Shown here: positions 56,602-64,000 of the stretch, one piece after another
How the letters are laid out: each line of letters opens with the position of its first letter
How positions within the stretch are numbered: the stretch's first letter is position 1
Source of the DNA: Candidatus Aenigmatarchaeota archaeon
Lineage (GTDB): Archaea > Aenigmatarchaeota > Aenigmatarchaeia > GW2011-AR5
DNA: 64,000 nt
Reading direction: 5' to 3'
Assembly: GCA_016184005.1 (NCBI GenBank)
Contig: JACPDL010000002.1
Span: 1-64,000, forward strand
Position numbers and translations under genes: made by a program
The notes under the pieces: model-generated
Told to the model about the DNA's origin: nothing
The model's database searches: none
The model's input: the letters and a program-made list of their open reading frames with translations, nothing else

Positions 56602-56750
56602 AAGAGGAGAAGAAACCTTAGGTTTCTCTCCTTCTAACCTCATTTCCTAATCAAAAATATTAATAGAATAAGCTTTCTTTGCTAGAAAGCTTTCAGCTTT
56701 CTAGCAACTCAAGAAGCTTGTGCTTCTTCGAGTTTTCCAAGGTTTTTCAT
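56602..56750. repeat. Palindromes 5' of tRNA-Leu
   Basis: AAGAGGAGAA ... CTCCTTCTAACCTC (56602-56640) is the same unit as in the tRNA-Thr intron but with a different inner palindrome (GAAACC-TTA-GGTTTC). Further on are TTGCTAGAAAGC-TTTCA-GCTTTCTAGCAA and ACTC enclosing AAGAAGC-TTGT-GCTTCTT. No gene is seen here. Confidence 0.8.
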
Positions 56751-56792
56751 CATAGTTAGAAGCAAAGTGCTTGTTTAATTCCAGAAAAAGCT

Positions 56793-57233
56793 TTACGACA
56801 ATTCTTGCATCTCTTTCTTGAGCATTGCTATCTGGCGCTGCAGGTCTCCAAGCGAGTCTCCGATGTGGGTCATCTCTGTTTCTGTTTCCTTTGCTTCAAC
56901 CATGAAGCCCCTGGGCCGCAAAAGCTCTGAATCCATTTCGTATATGTTCTTTTCCAGCCTTGCAACGCTGTTGCGGAGAATCTTCAGGGCATCCGAGCGC
57001 ACCGTCTCTGCCTCGTGTATGACGCCGTATAATTGTTTAATTGAGCCAACAAAGCCCTTCATCTCGCTAAGAGTAGTTATGATGTCCCTGTATTTCTCTA
57101 CCTTGACAAAAAGAGGGGCTTCCTTGTGTTCTTCAATAAACGAAGGCAATTCTTCATGATCAGTTTCAGGGGGCTCTATCATTGCCTGCTTTATTTCCCT
57201 GATATCGTCTCTTTCCTTCTTTTTGAAAAACAT
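56793..57233 (-). CDS. Coiled-coil protein of unknown function
   Basis: A 146-residue, highly charged helical protein without membrane segment: KYRDIITTLSEMKGFVGSIK, then ARLEKNIYEMDSELLRPRG and LGDLQRQIAMLKKEMQELS. It is probably a dimeric coiled coil. Not recognised. It is isolated between palindromes and tRNA genes. Confidence 0.6.
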   Translation of the reverse strand: MFFKKKERDDIREIKQAMIEPPETDHEELPSFIEEHKEAPLFVKVEKYRDIITTLSEMKGFVGSIKQLYGVIHEAETVRSDALKILRNSVARLEKNIYEMDSELLRPRGFMVEAKETETEMTHIGDSLGDLQRQIAMLKKEMQELS

Positions 57234-57266
57234 GATATAAACACAATCTGTGGATTTGTTTATACA

Positions 57267-57310
57267 GGCATACCACGACTATGACCGCTGTTTGAAAACA
57301 GTGGTATGCC
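57267..57310. repeat. Nested palindrome GGCATACCAC
   Basis: GGCATACCAC and GTGGTATGCC enclose CTGTTT-GA-AAACAG, whose end overlaps the outer arm. It lies between the coiled-coil gene promoter and tRNA-Gly(GCC). The structure matches the nested palindromes elsewhere. Confidence 0.75.
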
Positions 57311-57356
57311 ATGTATCAGATTAACTTTGGCGCCGCCGGTTTAAATATTAGGTGTA

Positions 57357-57494
57357 TGCGGTAGTCGGGACTTTCGTTGCCTCTACTTGCTTTTTTCCGC
57401 TTTTTCCGCAAGCGCTTTTGTGTTAACAAAAGGGCTTTTCGAACCCGAGTCTCGTCCGTGGCAGGGACGTGTCCTACCGCTAGACTACTACCGC
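57357..57494 (-). tRNA. tRNA-Gly(GCC) with T-loop intron
   Basis: GCGGTAG pairs with CTACCGC, discriminator A. Anticodon stem CGTCC/GGACG frames CTGCCAC, anticodon GCC. The T-loop TTCGA is interrupted by about 67 nt before T-CCCGA. The insert has the plan AAGCCC, palindrome CTTTTGT...ACAAAAG, GCGCTTGCGG, GCAAG, and is homologous to the T-loop insert of tRNA-Val at 32.9 kb. Confidence 0.88.
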
Positions 57495-57535
57495 ATTCTT
57501 AGATATTTTTTTAGATAATGTTATTAAAGCCTATA

Positions 57536-57590
57536 TTCTCAAAAAGCGTAGCTTTTTGGAATTCTCGGAGAAGCTTCGCTTCTCCCAAGA
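57536..57590. repeat. Paired palindrome cassette, copy 2
   Basis: CAAAAAGC-GTA-GCTTTTTG and GGAGAAGC-TTC-GCTTCTCC lie between TTCTC and GAGAA. This is nearly identical to 10906-10960, 47 kb away. Downstream of the MscS-like gene (minus strand), it may end that transcript. Confidence 0.88.
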
Positions 57591-57657
57591 GAACCCGGAA
57601 AGAGAAATCGAACAGTAATCGTTTTAATAAAAATAAACAAGGGAAAATAAAAAACTC

Positions 57658-58293
57658 TTAAACTTTCACTTTCTTTGCCCATCTTTTTGATAGATCTGAG
57701 ACAGTATCTTTCAGACCAAGACCAAGAGCAATTGCCATGCCCAAGCCAACAGAAGCTATGACTACCAGCAAGATGTTGTTTACAAGCGTTGCTGATACGC
57801 CAAGTATAGGCAATGCCAATGCAACTGCCACGTACATTACCAAGAAGAATAATGTCTTGGCAGTAAGCGTAGCCCATACCTTATTAAGCTGCTTCATGTG
57901 GTGCTTTATGTACTCAGCAAGGACGTAACCAGCAATGAGAATTGCTGCTGCTCCTATCACTCGCGGGATGAATGCATTGATCTCTGCAACCCACAGCGAC
58001 ATGGCTGGAATGCCCAATATCTCCATGGAAGTTGCTACCGTTATGAAACCAAGATAAATCCACCATTTAGCAATAACTGAAAAGATATTGCTAAGACTTA
58101 CCGCAGGTTTGTCTGTTTCTGAAACGTAGTAGTCCAGACGTATCTTATCAAGCACATTTTTTACAGCCCTTCCTAATATCTTGCCTACAACCAAGCCTAT
58201 TACAAGCAGGATTATGGCTGCCAACAAGTTAGGCAGAAGTGCTGTAGCGTTTGCTGTCAGCTGGGAAAGTACGTCGACAACTTGAAAAGCCAT
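57658..58293 (-). CDS. MscS-like conserved-TM-helix protein
   Basis: A 211-residue membrane protein with about five helices. LLAAIILLVIGLVVGKILGR and LVVIASVGLGMAIALGLGLKD are the 'conserved TM helix' motifs of the CmpX/MscS-related family. The large cytoplasmic beta domain of MscS is absent. It is probably a small osmotic or mechanosensitive channel-like protein. Confidence 0.82.
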   Translation of the reverse strand: MAFQVVDVLSQLTANATALLPNLLAAIILLVIGLVVGKILGRAVKNVLDKIRLDYYVSETDKPAVSLSNIFSVIAKWWIYLGFITVATSMEILGIPAMSLWVAEINAFIPRVIGAAAILIAGYVLAEYIKHHMKQLNKVWATLTAKTLFFLVMYVAVALALPILGVSATLVNNILLVVIASVGLGMAIALGLGLKDTVSDLSKRWAKKVKV

Positions 58294-58386
58294 TCTTTCA
58301 CCTTTATAGTCTTTGTTGGAACCCGTTAATAAAGGTTTCCATGGCGAATGAATTACGCTTGAAGCACAAAGAAGTAGTTAATTGCA

Positions 58387-58968
58387 TTACTTTTCTTGTT
58401 TTTTATCAGCTTTTCTAAAATAGCTCTTCCAAACTTTTCTTCCAAGATTTCTTTCTGTTCTGTCTAACATTGTTCCCTGCCCGCGAGTGCCCCAGAATCT
58501 TGCGGCACGGCTGGCTGCATAACCTAATCCCAATACCGCTAATGCTGCAGCTGCAGTTTCTACAGGCTGATCAACTGCATTATGAGAAAAGTTCTGGACT
58601 GCACGCCAGACGCCATTATAATCTATACCGGCTGCAACACCGTAGAGTTGCCTTGCACCCGTATCACCCTGAACAAGTGCTTTATAGGTCCTGTCGAAAT
58701 CAAAGCCCGTGACGCCGTCCCAGATTCCTTGTGTGCTCTGTGTTACTTTAGTTACGCCATCTCCAAAATTCGCCAGATTCTTTATATCGCGATATATTCT
58801 AGGAGCATAGGTTACTGCATCCGGAACCGCTGTTATCCCGTCTCCTAGTTTTTCAAAATAACCTTTACCAGAGCCAACAACAACTCCGGCAACGCCTGCT
58901 TTGCCTGCCAGTTTTAACCCTATTTCCAATGGTTTGTAAGCGGCAAAACGCCCTAGCTCTCTGTTCAT
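58387..58968 (-). CDS. Hypothetical protein with hydrophobic C-terminal segment
   Basis: A 193-residue protein, Gly/Ala/Val-rich, with weak hydrophobic segments near residues 22-38 and 140-162, and a basic end (FRKADKKQEK). It is not recognised but resembles island proteins in composition. The ATG at 58968 (track: GTG at 58977) lies about 26 nt after a TATA-like CTTATAAGC, and a TCACTGTCTAATAGTAA dyad overlaps the TSS. Confidence 0.55.
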   Translation of the reverse strand: MNRELGRFAAYKPLEIGLKLAGKAGVAGVVVGSGKGYFEKLGDGITAVPDAVTYAPRIYRDIKNLANFGDGVTKVTQSTQGIWDGVTGFDFDRTYKALVQGDTGARQLYGVAAGIDYNGVWRAVQNFSHNAVDQPVETAAAALAVLGLGYAASRAARFWGTRGQGTMLDRTERNLGRKVWKSYFRKADKKQEK

Positions 58969-59088
58969 AATTGTCACTGTCTAATAGTAACAATAAGTGT
59001 CCTTATAAGCGTTTCTATAGTTTGATGACTATATAGTAATGAATATGTGCAACGCAATGCTTCACTCACTCAATAAGAACTTTCCACA

Positions 59089-59217
59089 TCAATCCAACTC
59101 CGCAAATTTGCCTGATTTGGCTATTTTGTGCTGTGTTTCTACAAAATAGCCATTCTTCAGTGCTCCTTCGCAGAATTTGACGAGTCTTTCGATCAGCGAA
59201 TCGTATATATCTTCCAT
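59089..59217 (-). CDS. Possible small protein (42 aa)
   Basis: An ORF below the track's cutoff encoding MEDIYDSLIERLVKFCEGAL and ending KIAKSGKFAELD. It has protein-like, amphipathic composition and an in-frame upstream stop, with ATG as the only clear start. No RBS is evident; the ORF occupies an otherwise empty 550-bp gap. It may be a real microprotein. Confidence 0.45.
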   Translation of the reverse strand: MEDIYDSLIERLVKFCEGALKNGYFVETQHKIAKSGKFAELD

Positions 59218-59347
59218 TTTTCCCAAACCTTTGAGTTTGCCCCTGTCTTGCTTGCTATCTGAATTGATGTTTTAGTCGTATAATTTTATAGTCAAGCAAT
59301 AATTACATACTAAACGCCGTTTTCGGCGGTTCCCTTGAATAAAAAAG

Positions 59348-59509
59348 CGCCGGCGGCAGGATTTGAACCTGCGCGCGCATCCGCGACAAGAAGTACCAGA
59401 GTACTTCATATCACTCACGGCGCTCTAGCTCTCAAGGATCGTCGTCATCTCAAGCCTTATCGGATCTTGAGCTAACCCTAGCGCATTTGCCAGATTCTGC
59501 CACGCCGGC
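59348..59509 (-). tRNA. tRNA-Ser(UGA) with intron at 30/31
   Basis: GCCGGCG pairs with CGCCGGC; the discriminator is G, as in archaeal tRNA-Ser. The long variable arm is visible. Removing 40 nt (59438-59477) after position 30 joins CTAG to C, forming stem CTAGC/GCTAG around loop CTTGAGA, anticodon TGA. The intron folds on itself (CTCAAGATC / GATCCTTGAG), forming the expected bulge-helix-bulge region. T-arm GCAGG-TTCAAAT-CCTGC. Confidence 0.85.
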
Positions 59510-59563
59510 TTCATTAAAGATTGGCGATTAATGTTTTATAAACATAATTTTTACTTTATTGCT

Positions 59564-60142
59564 ATGATCATCATCAAGCATCGTGTGAATACGGTAAAAG
59601 ACCTGAAGGAAACGCCTGAGGAGTTTGGCGTGGAAGTGGATATCCGTACATGGGGCAAGGACCTCATATTGCATCATGATCCGTTTGTGGAAGGGGAAAA
59701 GCTCGAGGATTTTCTGAGCAATTATAATCATAAGTTTATAATATTGGAGTCAAAAGTCGAAAGGATAGAAAATAGGGTTATCGATTTAGCAAAGCAATAC
59801 GGGATAAAAGATTACTTCCTTCTGAGCGTGAATCCGCCGTTCATGTGGAAGCTGATGAATGAGAATTTCAAGAAAATGAATGTGCGCTTTTCTGAGCTGG
59901 AAAGCGCGGAGACGTGCCTGCTCTGGAAGGACAAAGTAGACTGGGTATGGGTAGACACATGGACCAAGCTTCCGCTGGACAGGAAAAGCTACGATATCTT
60001 GAAGAAGCACTTCAAGATATGTCTGGTTTCTCCAGAGATACTAAACCGTCCACAGGATATTGCAAAATACAGAAAGTTCTTTTCAGACAATAAAATGGAA
60101 ATTGACGCCGCGTGCACCGATGACTGCGAGGCGTGGAAATGA
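59564..60142 (+). CDS. Glycerophosphodiesterase-like protein
   Basis: A 192-residue protein beginning IIIKHRVNTVKDLKETPEEFGVEVDIRTWGKDLILHHDPF: the HR, ExD and HD residues follow the pattern of the GDPD TIM-barrel family. The remainder is shorter than usual (the family is about 230-250 residues). It may act on a phosphodiester lipid or be a related minimal enzyme. The ATG at 59564 is preferred over the track start. It converges with the next gene without a gap. Confidence 0.65.
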   Translation: MIIIKHRVNTVKDLKETPEEFGVEVDIRTWGKDLILHHDPFVEGEKLEDFLSNYNHKFIILESKVERIENRVIDLAKQYGIKDYFLLSVNPPFMWKLMNENFKKMNVRFSELESAETCLLWKDKVDWVWVDTWTKLPLDRKSYDILKKHFKICLVSPEILNRPQDIAKYRKFFSDNKMEIDAACTDDCEAWK

Positions 60143-61051
60143 TTAACCTAAATCAACAACATCTTTCCAGAAATTAACTGATTCTTTCAGGTCGCGAATG
60201 ACATTGCTGTCGTAAGGCAATCTTTCCCTGAAAGAAGGCTCCATGTAAAGGGTCATTTCCCTTGCGCCAGAGCTGTCTATTGCTTCCAATACTTTATCGG
60301 GTGTAATCATACCATCCTTGTTGAACTCGGCTGTGAAAGGCTTTCCTGAGGATACATTTCCTCTTATCCGCTGCTTCAACTGCAAAACAGGCGCTTCCCT
60401 GCCGAAAGCCCTTATCCATCCATAGGGGTCGCCGTCTTTTGGATTTCCTGAATGGGCGTTGCCTTGGTCCGTATCCAGGCAAAGCAGAACAGGAATAGCG
60501 GGATCTTTTCTCTTGAAAACATCTAAAATTCTTCTTGTTTCTGTTATTGTTTCTGCAAGCTCGCGGGGTATGGACATATGCTCGAATGTCAGGCATTGCA
60601 GTCCTGCCTTTTTCGAGTGCTCTGCCCATTTCAGCCAGTTATTAATTATTCTGTTGAAAATTAAATCCTTCCTTTTTTCAAAGTCATTAACACTGTATAT
60701 TCCAAGCCTGCTCCCGGTGCTTACTGCTCCTATGTCTGCGGATATCTCACTGAATCTCTGGAGCCACCACAGCCAGTAATCGCTTATTTCTTTGTCAGGA
60801 TGGCCCGAATACATCCAGCGCTGGCTCGTGAACGTATGAAGAATCTCTATGCCAAATTCACTGCAGCTTGCATTTATCCTTTCCACTTGCTCATCTATGA
60901 CTTCTTCTGGGAAATTCGGTTGTAACAAATCAGAGCAGAATTGGGCGTGCTTCAGGCCTAATTCCTCTGAAAGCAGCCTGGCCCATTCTTCGGGCCGAGG
61001 CCATCTATTTACGGCAAAGCCCAGATGAACGCCGAAATTTATTTTAGCCAT
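60143..61051 (-). CDS. Sugar-phosphate isomerase/epimerase (xylose-isomerase-like TIM barrel)
   Basis: A 302-residue TIM-barrel protein: KINFGVHLGFAVNRWPRPEEW, EVIDEQVERINASCSEFGIE, GLQCLTFEHMSIPREL, LCLDTDQGN, MTLYMEPSF. The Glu and Asp/His positions match the metal-binding AP-endonuclease-2/xylose-isomerase-like superfamily. The substrate cannot be read; the context points to an unusual sugar or inositol metabolism. Confidence 0.75.
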   Translation of the reverse strand: MAKINFGVHLGFAVNRWPRPEEWARLLSEELGLKHAQFCSDLLQPNFPEEVIDEQVERINASCSEFGIEILHTFTSQRWMYSGHPDKEISDYWLWWLQRFSEISADIGAVSTGSRLGIYSVNDFEKRKDLIFNRIINNWLKWAEHSKKAGLQCLTFEHMSIPRELAETITETRRILDVFKRKDPAIPVLLCLDTDQGNAHSGNPKDGDPYGWIRAFGREAPVLQLKQRIRGNVSSGKPFTAEFNKDGMITPDKVLEAIDSSGAREMTLYMEPSFRERLPYDSNVIRDLKESVNFWKDVVDLG

Positions 61052-61120
61052 TTGTCAATCACCATAAACGTCTATATGAAAGCCTTCAGCTTTTTAAGAG
61101 TTGTCTGTTTCTATAAAACA

Positions 61121-62158
61121 ATGAAAGCAGCACTTCTCGAAGCCCCAAAGATAATCAAAGTAAAAGATATTGATACACCTAAAGTCGTGGAAGGCACCGT
61201 TCTTTTGCGCGTCAAGGCATGCGGCATCTGCGGCTCCGACCTGAAGTTTTTCAATTACGGCGACCGCGTGAAAGAGTTTCCTGCAATATTAGGCCACGAG
61301 ATTGCAGGTGAGGTTGCTGAGGTCGGAAAAGGCGTTGACAATTTCAAAGTTGGCGGCCGGCTGGCTTTGGGAAACGAAATCCCGTGCAAAAACTGCTATG
61401 CGTGCAAAAAGGGCCTGGAAAATGTCTGCGAAAATGTGTTGTCTGTTGGTACCACAGTCCCTGGAGGCCTGAGCGAATACATGCTCCTTACAGAAGGAAT
61501 GATACAAAGGGGACCAATAAATGAAATTCCTGATCATCTCTCGTTCGATGAAGCTGCTCTTTCTGAACCACTGGGCTGCGTTGTAAATGGCCTTGAGTTT
61601 GCAAAAATGGAGGAAGGAAAAAATATTCTTATCATAGGAACCGGACCAATTGGCTGCATGGCTATTAATCTTGCACAACTTCTTGGGGCAACAAAGATTG
61701 TTGCAGTTGATAAAAATGAAAAAAGACTGAAAATGGCTCATGTTTTTGATGCTGATGAATATATTTATGCTGAAAAAGATTTTCTTGCAGAGGCATTGAA
61801 ATTAACAAACGGCAAAGGATACGATGTAGTAATTTCAGCTTGCAGCGATACCCGTGCACACGAGCAGGCGATACAGGCAACAGCGAAAGGAGGATTCGTG
61901 AATCTATTTGGCGGGGTGGCGAAAGGTCTTCCTGATGTTGTTTCTTTCCCTAGCAATTTTATGCATTACAGAGAAATTTCTGTTGGAGGCTCATTTTCAA
62001 TGACTAGTAAGCATCACAAAAAGGCACTGGAATACTTGGCAAGCGGAAAGATAAGGACAAAGCAGTTGGTAACGCACAAGTTCAAGCTTGATGAAATAGA
62101 GAAAGCTTTTGGCGCTGTACAGAACCAGGAAGGTTTGAAGGTCATCATAAATCCTTAA
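61121..62158 (+). CDS. Zinc-dependent medium-chain dehydrogenase
   Basis: A 345-residue MDR enzyme: CGICGSDLKFF (catalytic Cys), GHEIAGEV, structural zinc CKNCYACKKGLENVC, SEPLGCVVNGLE and the Rossmann loop GTGPIGC. It oxidises a polyol or sugar alcohol (sorbitol/threonine dehydrogenase group). The ATG at 61121 is the natural start; the track extension is upstream sequence. It lies 25 bp before the SIS-domain gene, divergent from the isomerase, so the three may form a sugar pathway. Confidence 0.85.
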   Translation: MKAALLEAPKIIKVKDIDTPKVVEGTVLLRVKACGICGSDLKFFNYGDRVKEFPAILGHEIAGEVAEVGKGVDNFKVGGRLALGNEIPCKNCYACKKGLENVCENVLSVGTTVPGGLSEYMLLTEGMIQRGPINEIPDHLSFDEAALSEPLGCVVNGLEFAKMEEGKNILIIGTGPIGCMAINLAQLLGATKIVAVDKNEKRLKMAHVFDADEYIYAEKDFLAEALKLTNGKGYDVVISACSDTRAHEQAIQATAKGGFVNLFGGVAKGLPDVVSFPSNFMHYREISVGGSFSMTSKHHKKALEYLASGKIRTKQLVTHKFKLDEIEKAFGAVQNQEGLKVIINP

Positions 62159-62183
62159 ATAAGCTGGATAGAAGCTGGATAAA

Positions 62184-62825
62184 ATGGACGAAAACGAAGA
62201 AATGCCGTCAGTTGCCGGAGAGCAGGGGCAAGACTATAACGAGATAGTGAATGTAGTAATCAGCGAGCCAGATTTTCATTCTTTTAGAAATGCAATAAAC
62301 CAGGAGATAGGAGAAGTCCTTGGGCATGTGGACGGAAAAGAAGTCGAAAGGCTTGTTGACGAGATTCTGGGTGCTGAAAAGGTATTTTTCATCGCCGTCG
62401 GCCGCGTGTTCCTGTCTCTGCAGTGCTTTGCCAAAAGGCTGGCACATTTAGGCATAGAATCTCATGTTGTCGGTTCTGTAAATGAGAAAGCCATAACAGA
62501 CAAGGACTTGCTTGTTGCTGCAAGCGGTTCAGGCGAAAGCATTATGCCGGTCGAAATAGCAAAAAAAGCGAGAAAATTCAATGCGCGCATAGGATTAATC
62601 ACGTCTGCCCGTGAATCTACACTGAAAAATATCGCTGATTTTGCTGTGCATCTGCCAAGCCCCACAAAAAACGACCCTGATTACGGCGTGAAATCTGTCC
62701 AGCCAATGAGCACGCTTTTCGACCAGGCATTGCACATATTCGGCGACGTAGTTGCAATGATAATCCAGAATAAGCAAGGCTTGGCCAAGGAAGAATTATG
62801 GATGTATCACGCGAACCTGGAATGA
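62184..62825 (+). CDS. SIS-domain sugar-phosphate isomerase (6-phospho-3-hexuloisomerase-like)
   Basis: A 213-residue protein with the SIS core: AEKVFFIAVGRVFLSLQCFA, LVAASGSGESIMPVEIAKKA, IGLITSARESTLKNIADFAV, and VQPMSTLFDQALHIFGDVV. This fits HxlB, which interconverts hexulose 6-phosphate and fructose 6-phosphate in archaeal ribulose metabolism. No HxlA is seen in the window, so the exact substrate is open. Confidence 0.8.
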   Translation: MDENEEMPSVAGEQGQDYNEIVNVVISEPDFHSFRNAINQEIGEVLGHVDGKEVERLVDEILGAEKVFFIAVGRVFLSLQCFAKRLAHLGIESHVVGSVNEKAITDKDLLVAASGSGESIMPVEIAKKARKFNARIGLITSARESTLKNIADFAVHLPSPTKNDPDYGVKSVQPMSTLFDQALHIFGDVVAMIIQNKQGLAKEELWMYHANLE

Positions 62826-62857
62826 TTATAAAACCGTTCTGATTCTCAGTGATTCTT

Positions 62858-63550
62858 ATGCAACCAATAGTTTCAATAGTAGTTCCATGTTACAACGAGG
62901 AAAGGAACCTGCCATTGCTCGTTTCCAGGTTCGAGAAAGTACTGCAAGACGTGGATGCAGAGCTGATTCTTGTAAACAACGGCTCAACAGACAACTCGCA
63001 GCAGGTGCTTGAAAAGATAGAAAAAGAGTATAATTTTGTAAGAATTGCGGTTGTTCCGAAGAATATAGGCTACGGCCACGGCATCATGACGGGGCTGAAA
63101 ACAGCAAAAGGCGGTGTGCTGGCATGGACGCATGCCGATATGCAATGCGACCCTGAAGATGTTTCAAGGGCTTATGATATATACAAGCAATCGGGTGAAA
63201 AAACTTTAGTCAAGGGCAACAGACAAGGAAGATTCTCTTTGCTGACAAAAAGTTTTCATGCGATGGCTGCAATACTCTTCTTCAGGCGTTTTGACGACAT
63301 AAATGGCCAGCCGAAGATGTTTCCCAGGGGCCTTATGGATGAAATGAAAAAGGCACCCAGTGGTTTTCAGCTTGATTTCTATGTGCAATACATAGCAAAG
63401 AAAGAAGGCTACAAGGTTGCGAGCATACCCGTTAGATTTGGCGTAAGGAAATTTGGCTATTCCAAGTGGGCAACAGGCATGAAGCCAAGGGTTAAGAACG
63501 TTGCCAGGTTCCTAGGTTACATGCTGAAATTAAGGTTTGTTGGTGAGTGA
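62858..63550 (+). CDS. Dolichol-phosphate-type family-2 glycosyltransferase
   Basis: A 230-residue GT2 enzyme: VSIVVPCYNEERNLPLLVSR, LVNNGSTDNS, GYGHGIMTGLKTAKGGVLAW and THADMQCDPEDV (the DxQ position of dolichol-phosphate mannosyltransferases). Probably makes a lipid-linked sugar for glycosylation. The ATG at 62858 follows a possible GTG at 62849. It is directly followed by the nucleotidyltransferase gene. Confidence 0.85.
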   Translation: MQPIVSIVVPCYNEERNLPLLVSRFEKVLQDVDAELILVNNGSTDNSQQVLEKIEKEYNFVRIAVVPKNIGYGHGIMTGLKTAKGGVLAWTHADMQCDPEDVSRAYDIYKQSGEKTLVKGNRQGRFSLLTKSFHAMAAILFFRRFDDINGQPKMFPRGLMDEMKKAPSGFQLDFYVQYIAKKEGYKVASIPVRFGVRKFGYSKWATGMKPRVKNVARFLGYMLKLRFVGE

Positions 63551-64000
63551 ATGAAAATAATTGTTCCGATGGCAGGGCCTGACGAAAGCTTCCAGCAGGA
63601 ATTCGGAAAGATAAAGCCGCTGGTGGAGATAGATGGCAGAGCGATGATTGGGCATATTGCATCAATGTTTCCTCAGGATAGCAATATGGTTTTCTTGTGC
63701 AGGAAGCAGGATTTGCAGAAAGGCCTGGATAAAGCATTGGAAAAGACCGGCAAGAAATCCATGACGATAGTGCCAATAGAAAGGCCGACAAAAGACATTA
63801 TAGACACGCTCTCTTTTGCCGATGAGTTTGTGCACGATGATGAAGAAATAGTCATAGTGCATGCTGATTCATACCAGAAATTTGATTTCAATGACTTTGT
63901 CGCCAATGCAAGAAATTATGATGGGGCAATGACTGTCTTCAGTGGATTCAGTCCTGCAGACCCAAACACAGCCAACTTTGGCAGGATCAGTGTTACAGGT
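63551..64000 (+). CDS. Sugar-1-phosphate nucleotidyltransferase-like protein (cut by window end)
   Basis: The first 150 residues of a nucleotidyltransferase domain: IIVPMAGPDESFQQEFGKIKPLVEIDGRAMIGHI and VIVHADSYQKFDF. The MAG...KPL pattern replaces the usual GxGTR loop, as in the variant group often found in glycan clusters. The ATG follows the stop of the GT2 gene without a gap. It probably activates a sugar for the neighbouring glycosyltransferase. Confidence 0.75.
   Translation, partial: MKIIVPMAGPDESFQQEFGKIKPLVEIDGRAMIGHIASMFPQDSNMVFLCRKQDLQKGLDKALEKTGKKSMTIVPIERPTKDIIDTLSFADEFVHDDEEIVIVHADSYQKFDFNDFVANARNYDGAMTVFSGFSPADPNTANFGRISVTG

Overview
The window reads as archaeal chromosome, most plausibly from a DPANN-type lineage; the assignment is inferred from gene content, with no marker-gene phylogeny. 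Archaeal signs are an inositol-1-phosphate synthase next to a CDP-alcohol transferase (archaetidylinositol head groups), Pth2, a short TruD, a DUF63 membrane protein, an S-layer protein, TATA boxes about 26 nt before many start codons (leaderless mRNAs), T-rich 3' ends, and six tRNA genes that all appear to carry introns, several at non-canonical positions. There is no rRNA and no CRISPR array.

Layout. 0.1-4.6 kb: DedA-like protein, PadR regulator, inositol-lipid pair, pth2, truD. 4.5-9.6 kb: thioredoxin-fold membrane protein and three envelope glycosyltransferases. 9.6-12.2 kb: VapBC, a lipoprotein and a HEPN/MNT module; both toxin-antitoxin modules sit between direct repeats. 12.7-23.2 kb: a PGF-pre-PGF-like surface protein and a giant surface protein of about 15 repeats, whose frame breaks twice at the edges of two perfect 141-bp repeats. 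23.4-32.7 kb: S-layer gene, membrane-bound winged-helix regulator, small membrane proteins, methyltransferases, tRNA-Thr. 32.7-35.6 kb: tRNA-Gly(CCC), tRNA-Val, an AbrB/PIN pair, and divergent dCTP deaminase and endonuclease Q genes. 35.9-54.2 kb: an envelope island with four related lipoproteins, several single-pass proteins, a WD40 protein, and a 1458-residue membrane protein ending in a lytic-transglycosylase-like domain. 54.2-59.5 kb: VapBC, small membrane proteins, tRNA-Leu, tRNA-Gly(GCC), tRNA-Ser. 59.6-64 kb: sugar and glycan genes, the last cut by the window end.

Two things stand out. First, the non-coding DNA is full of short palindromes (arms of 6-13 bp, loops of 3-5 nt) nested inside or placed beside one another. 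One locus (29.7-30.1 kb) is an expanded version of a simple 118-bp double hairpin at 55.25 kb, with extra palindromes in its loops and junctions. Related palindromes lie in tRNA introns, beside tRNA genes, and in the T-loop of a tRNA relic. Second, the 36-54 kb island is tied together by shared modules: a beta-rich module in the lipoproteins and the giant protein, a small helical repeat in the giant protein and the 45.9-kb protein, and a common N-terminal anchor. It looks like an undescribed envelope apparatus with a putative glycan-cleaving domain, in an organism expected to lack murein. All functional statements rest on motif reading without database searches.
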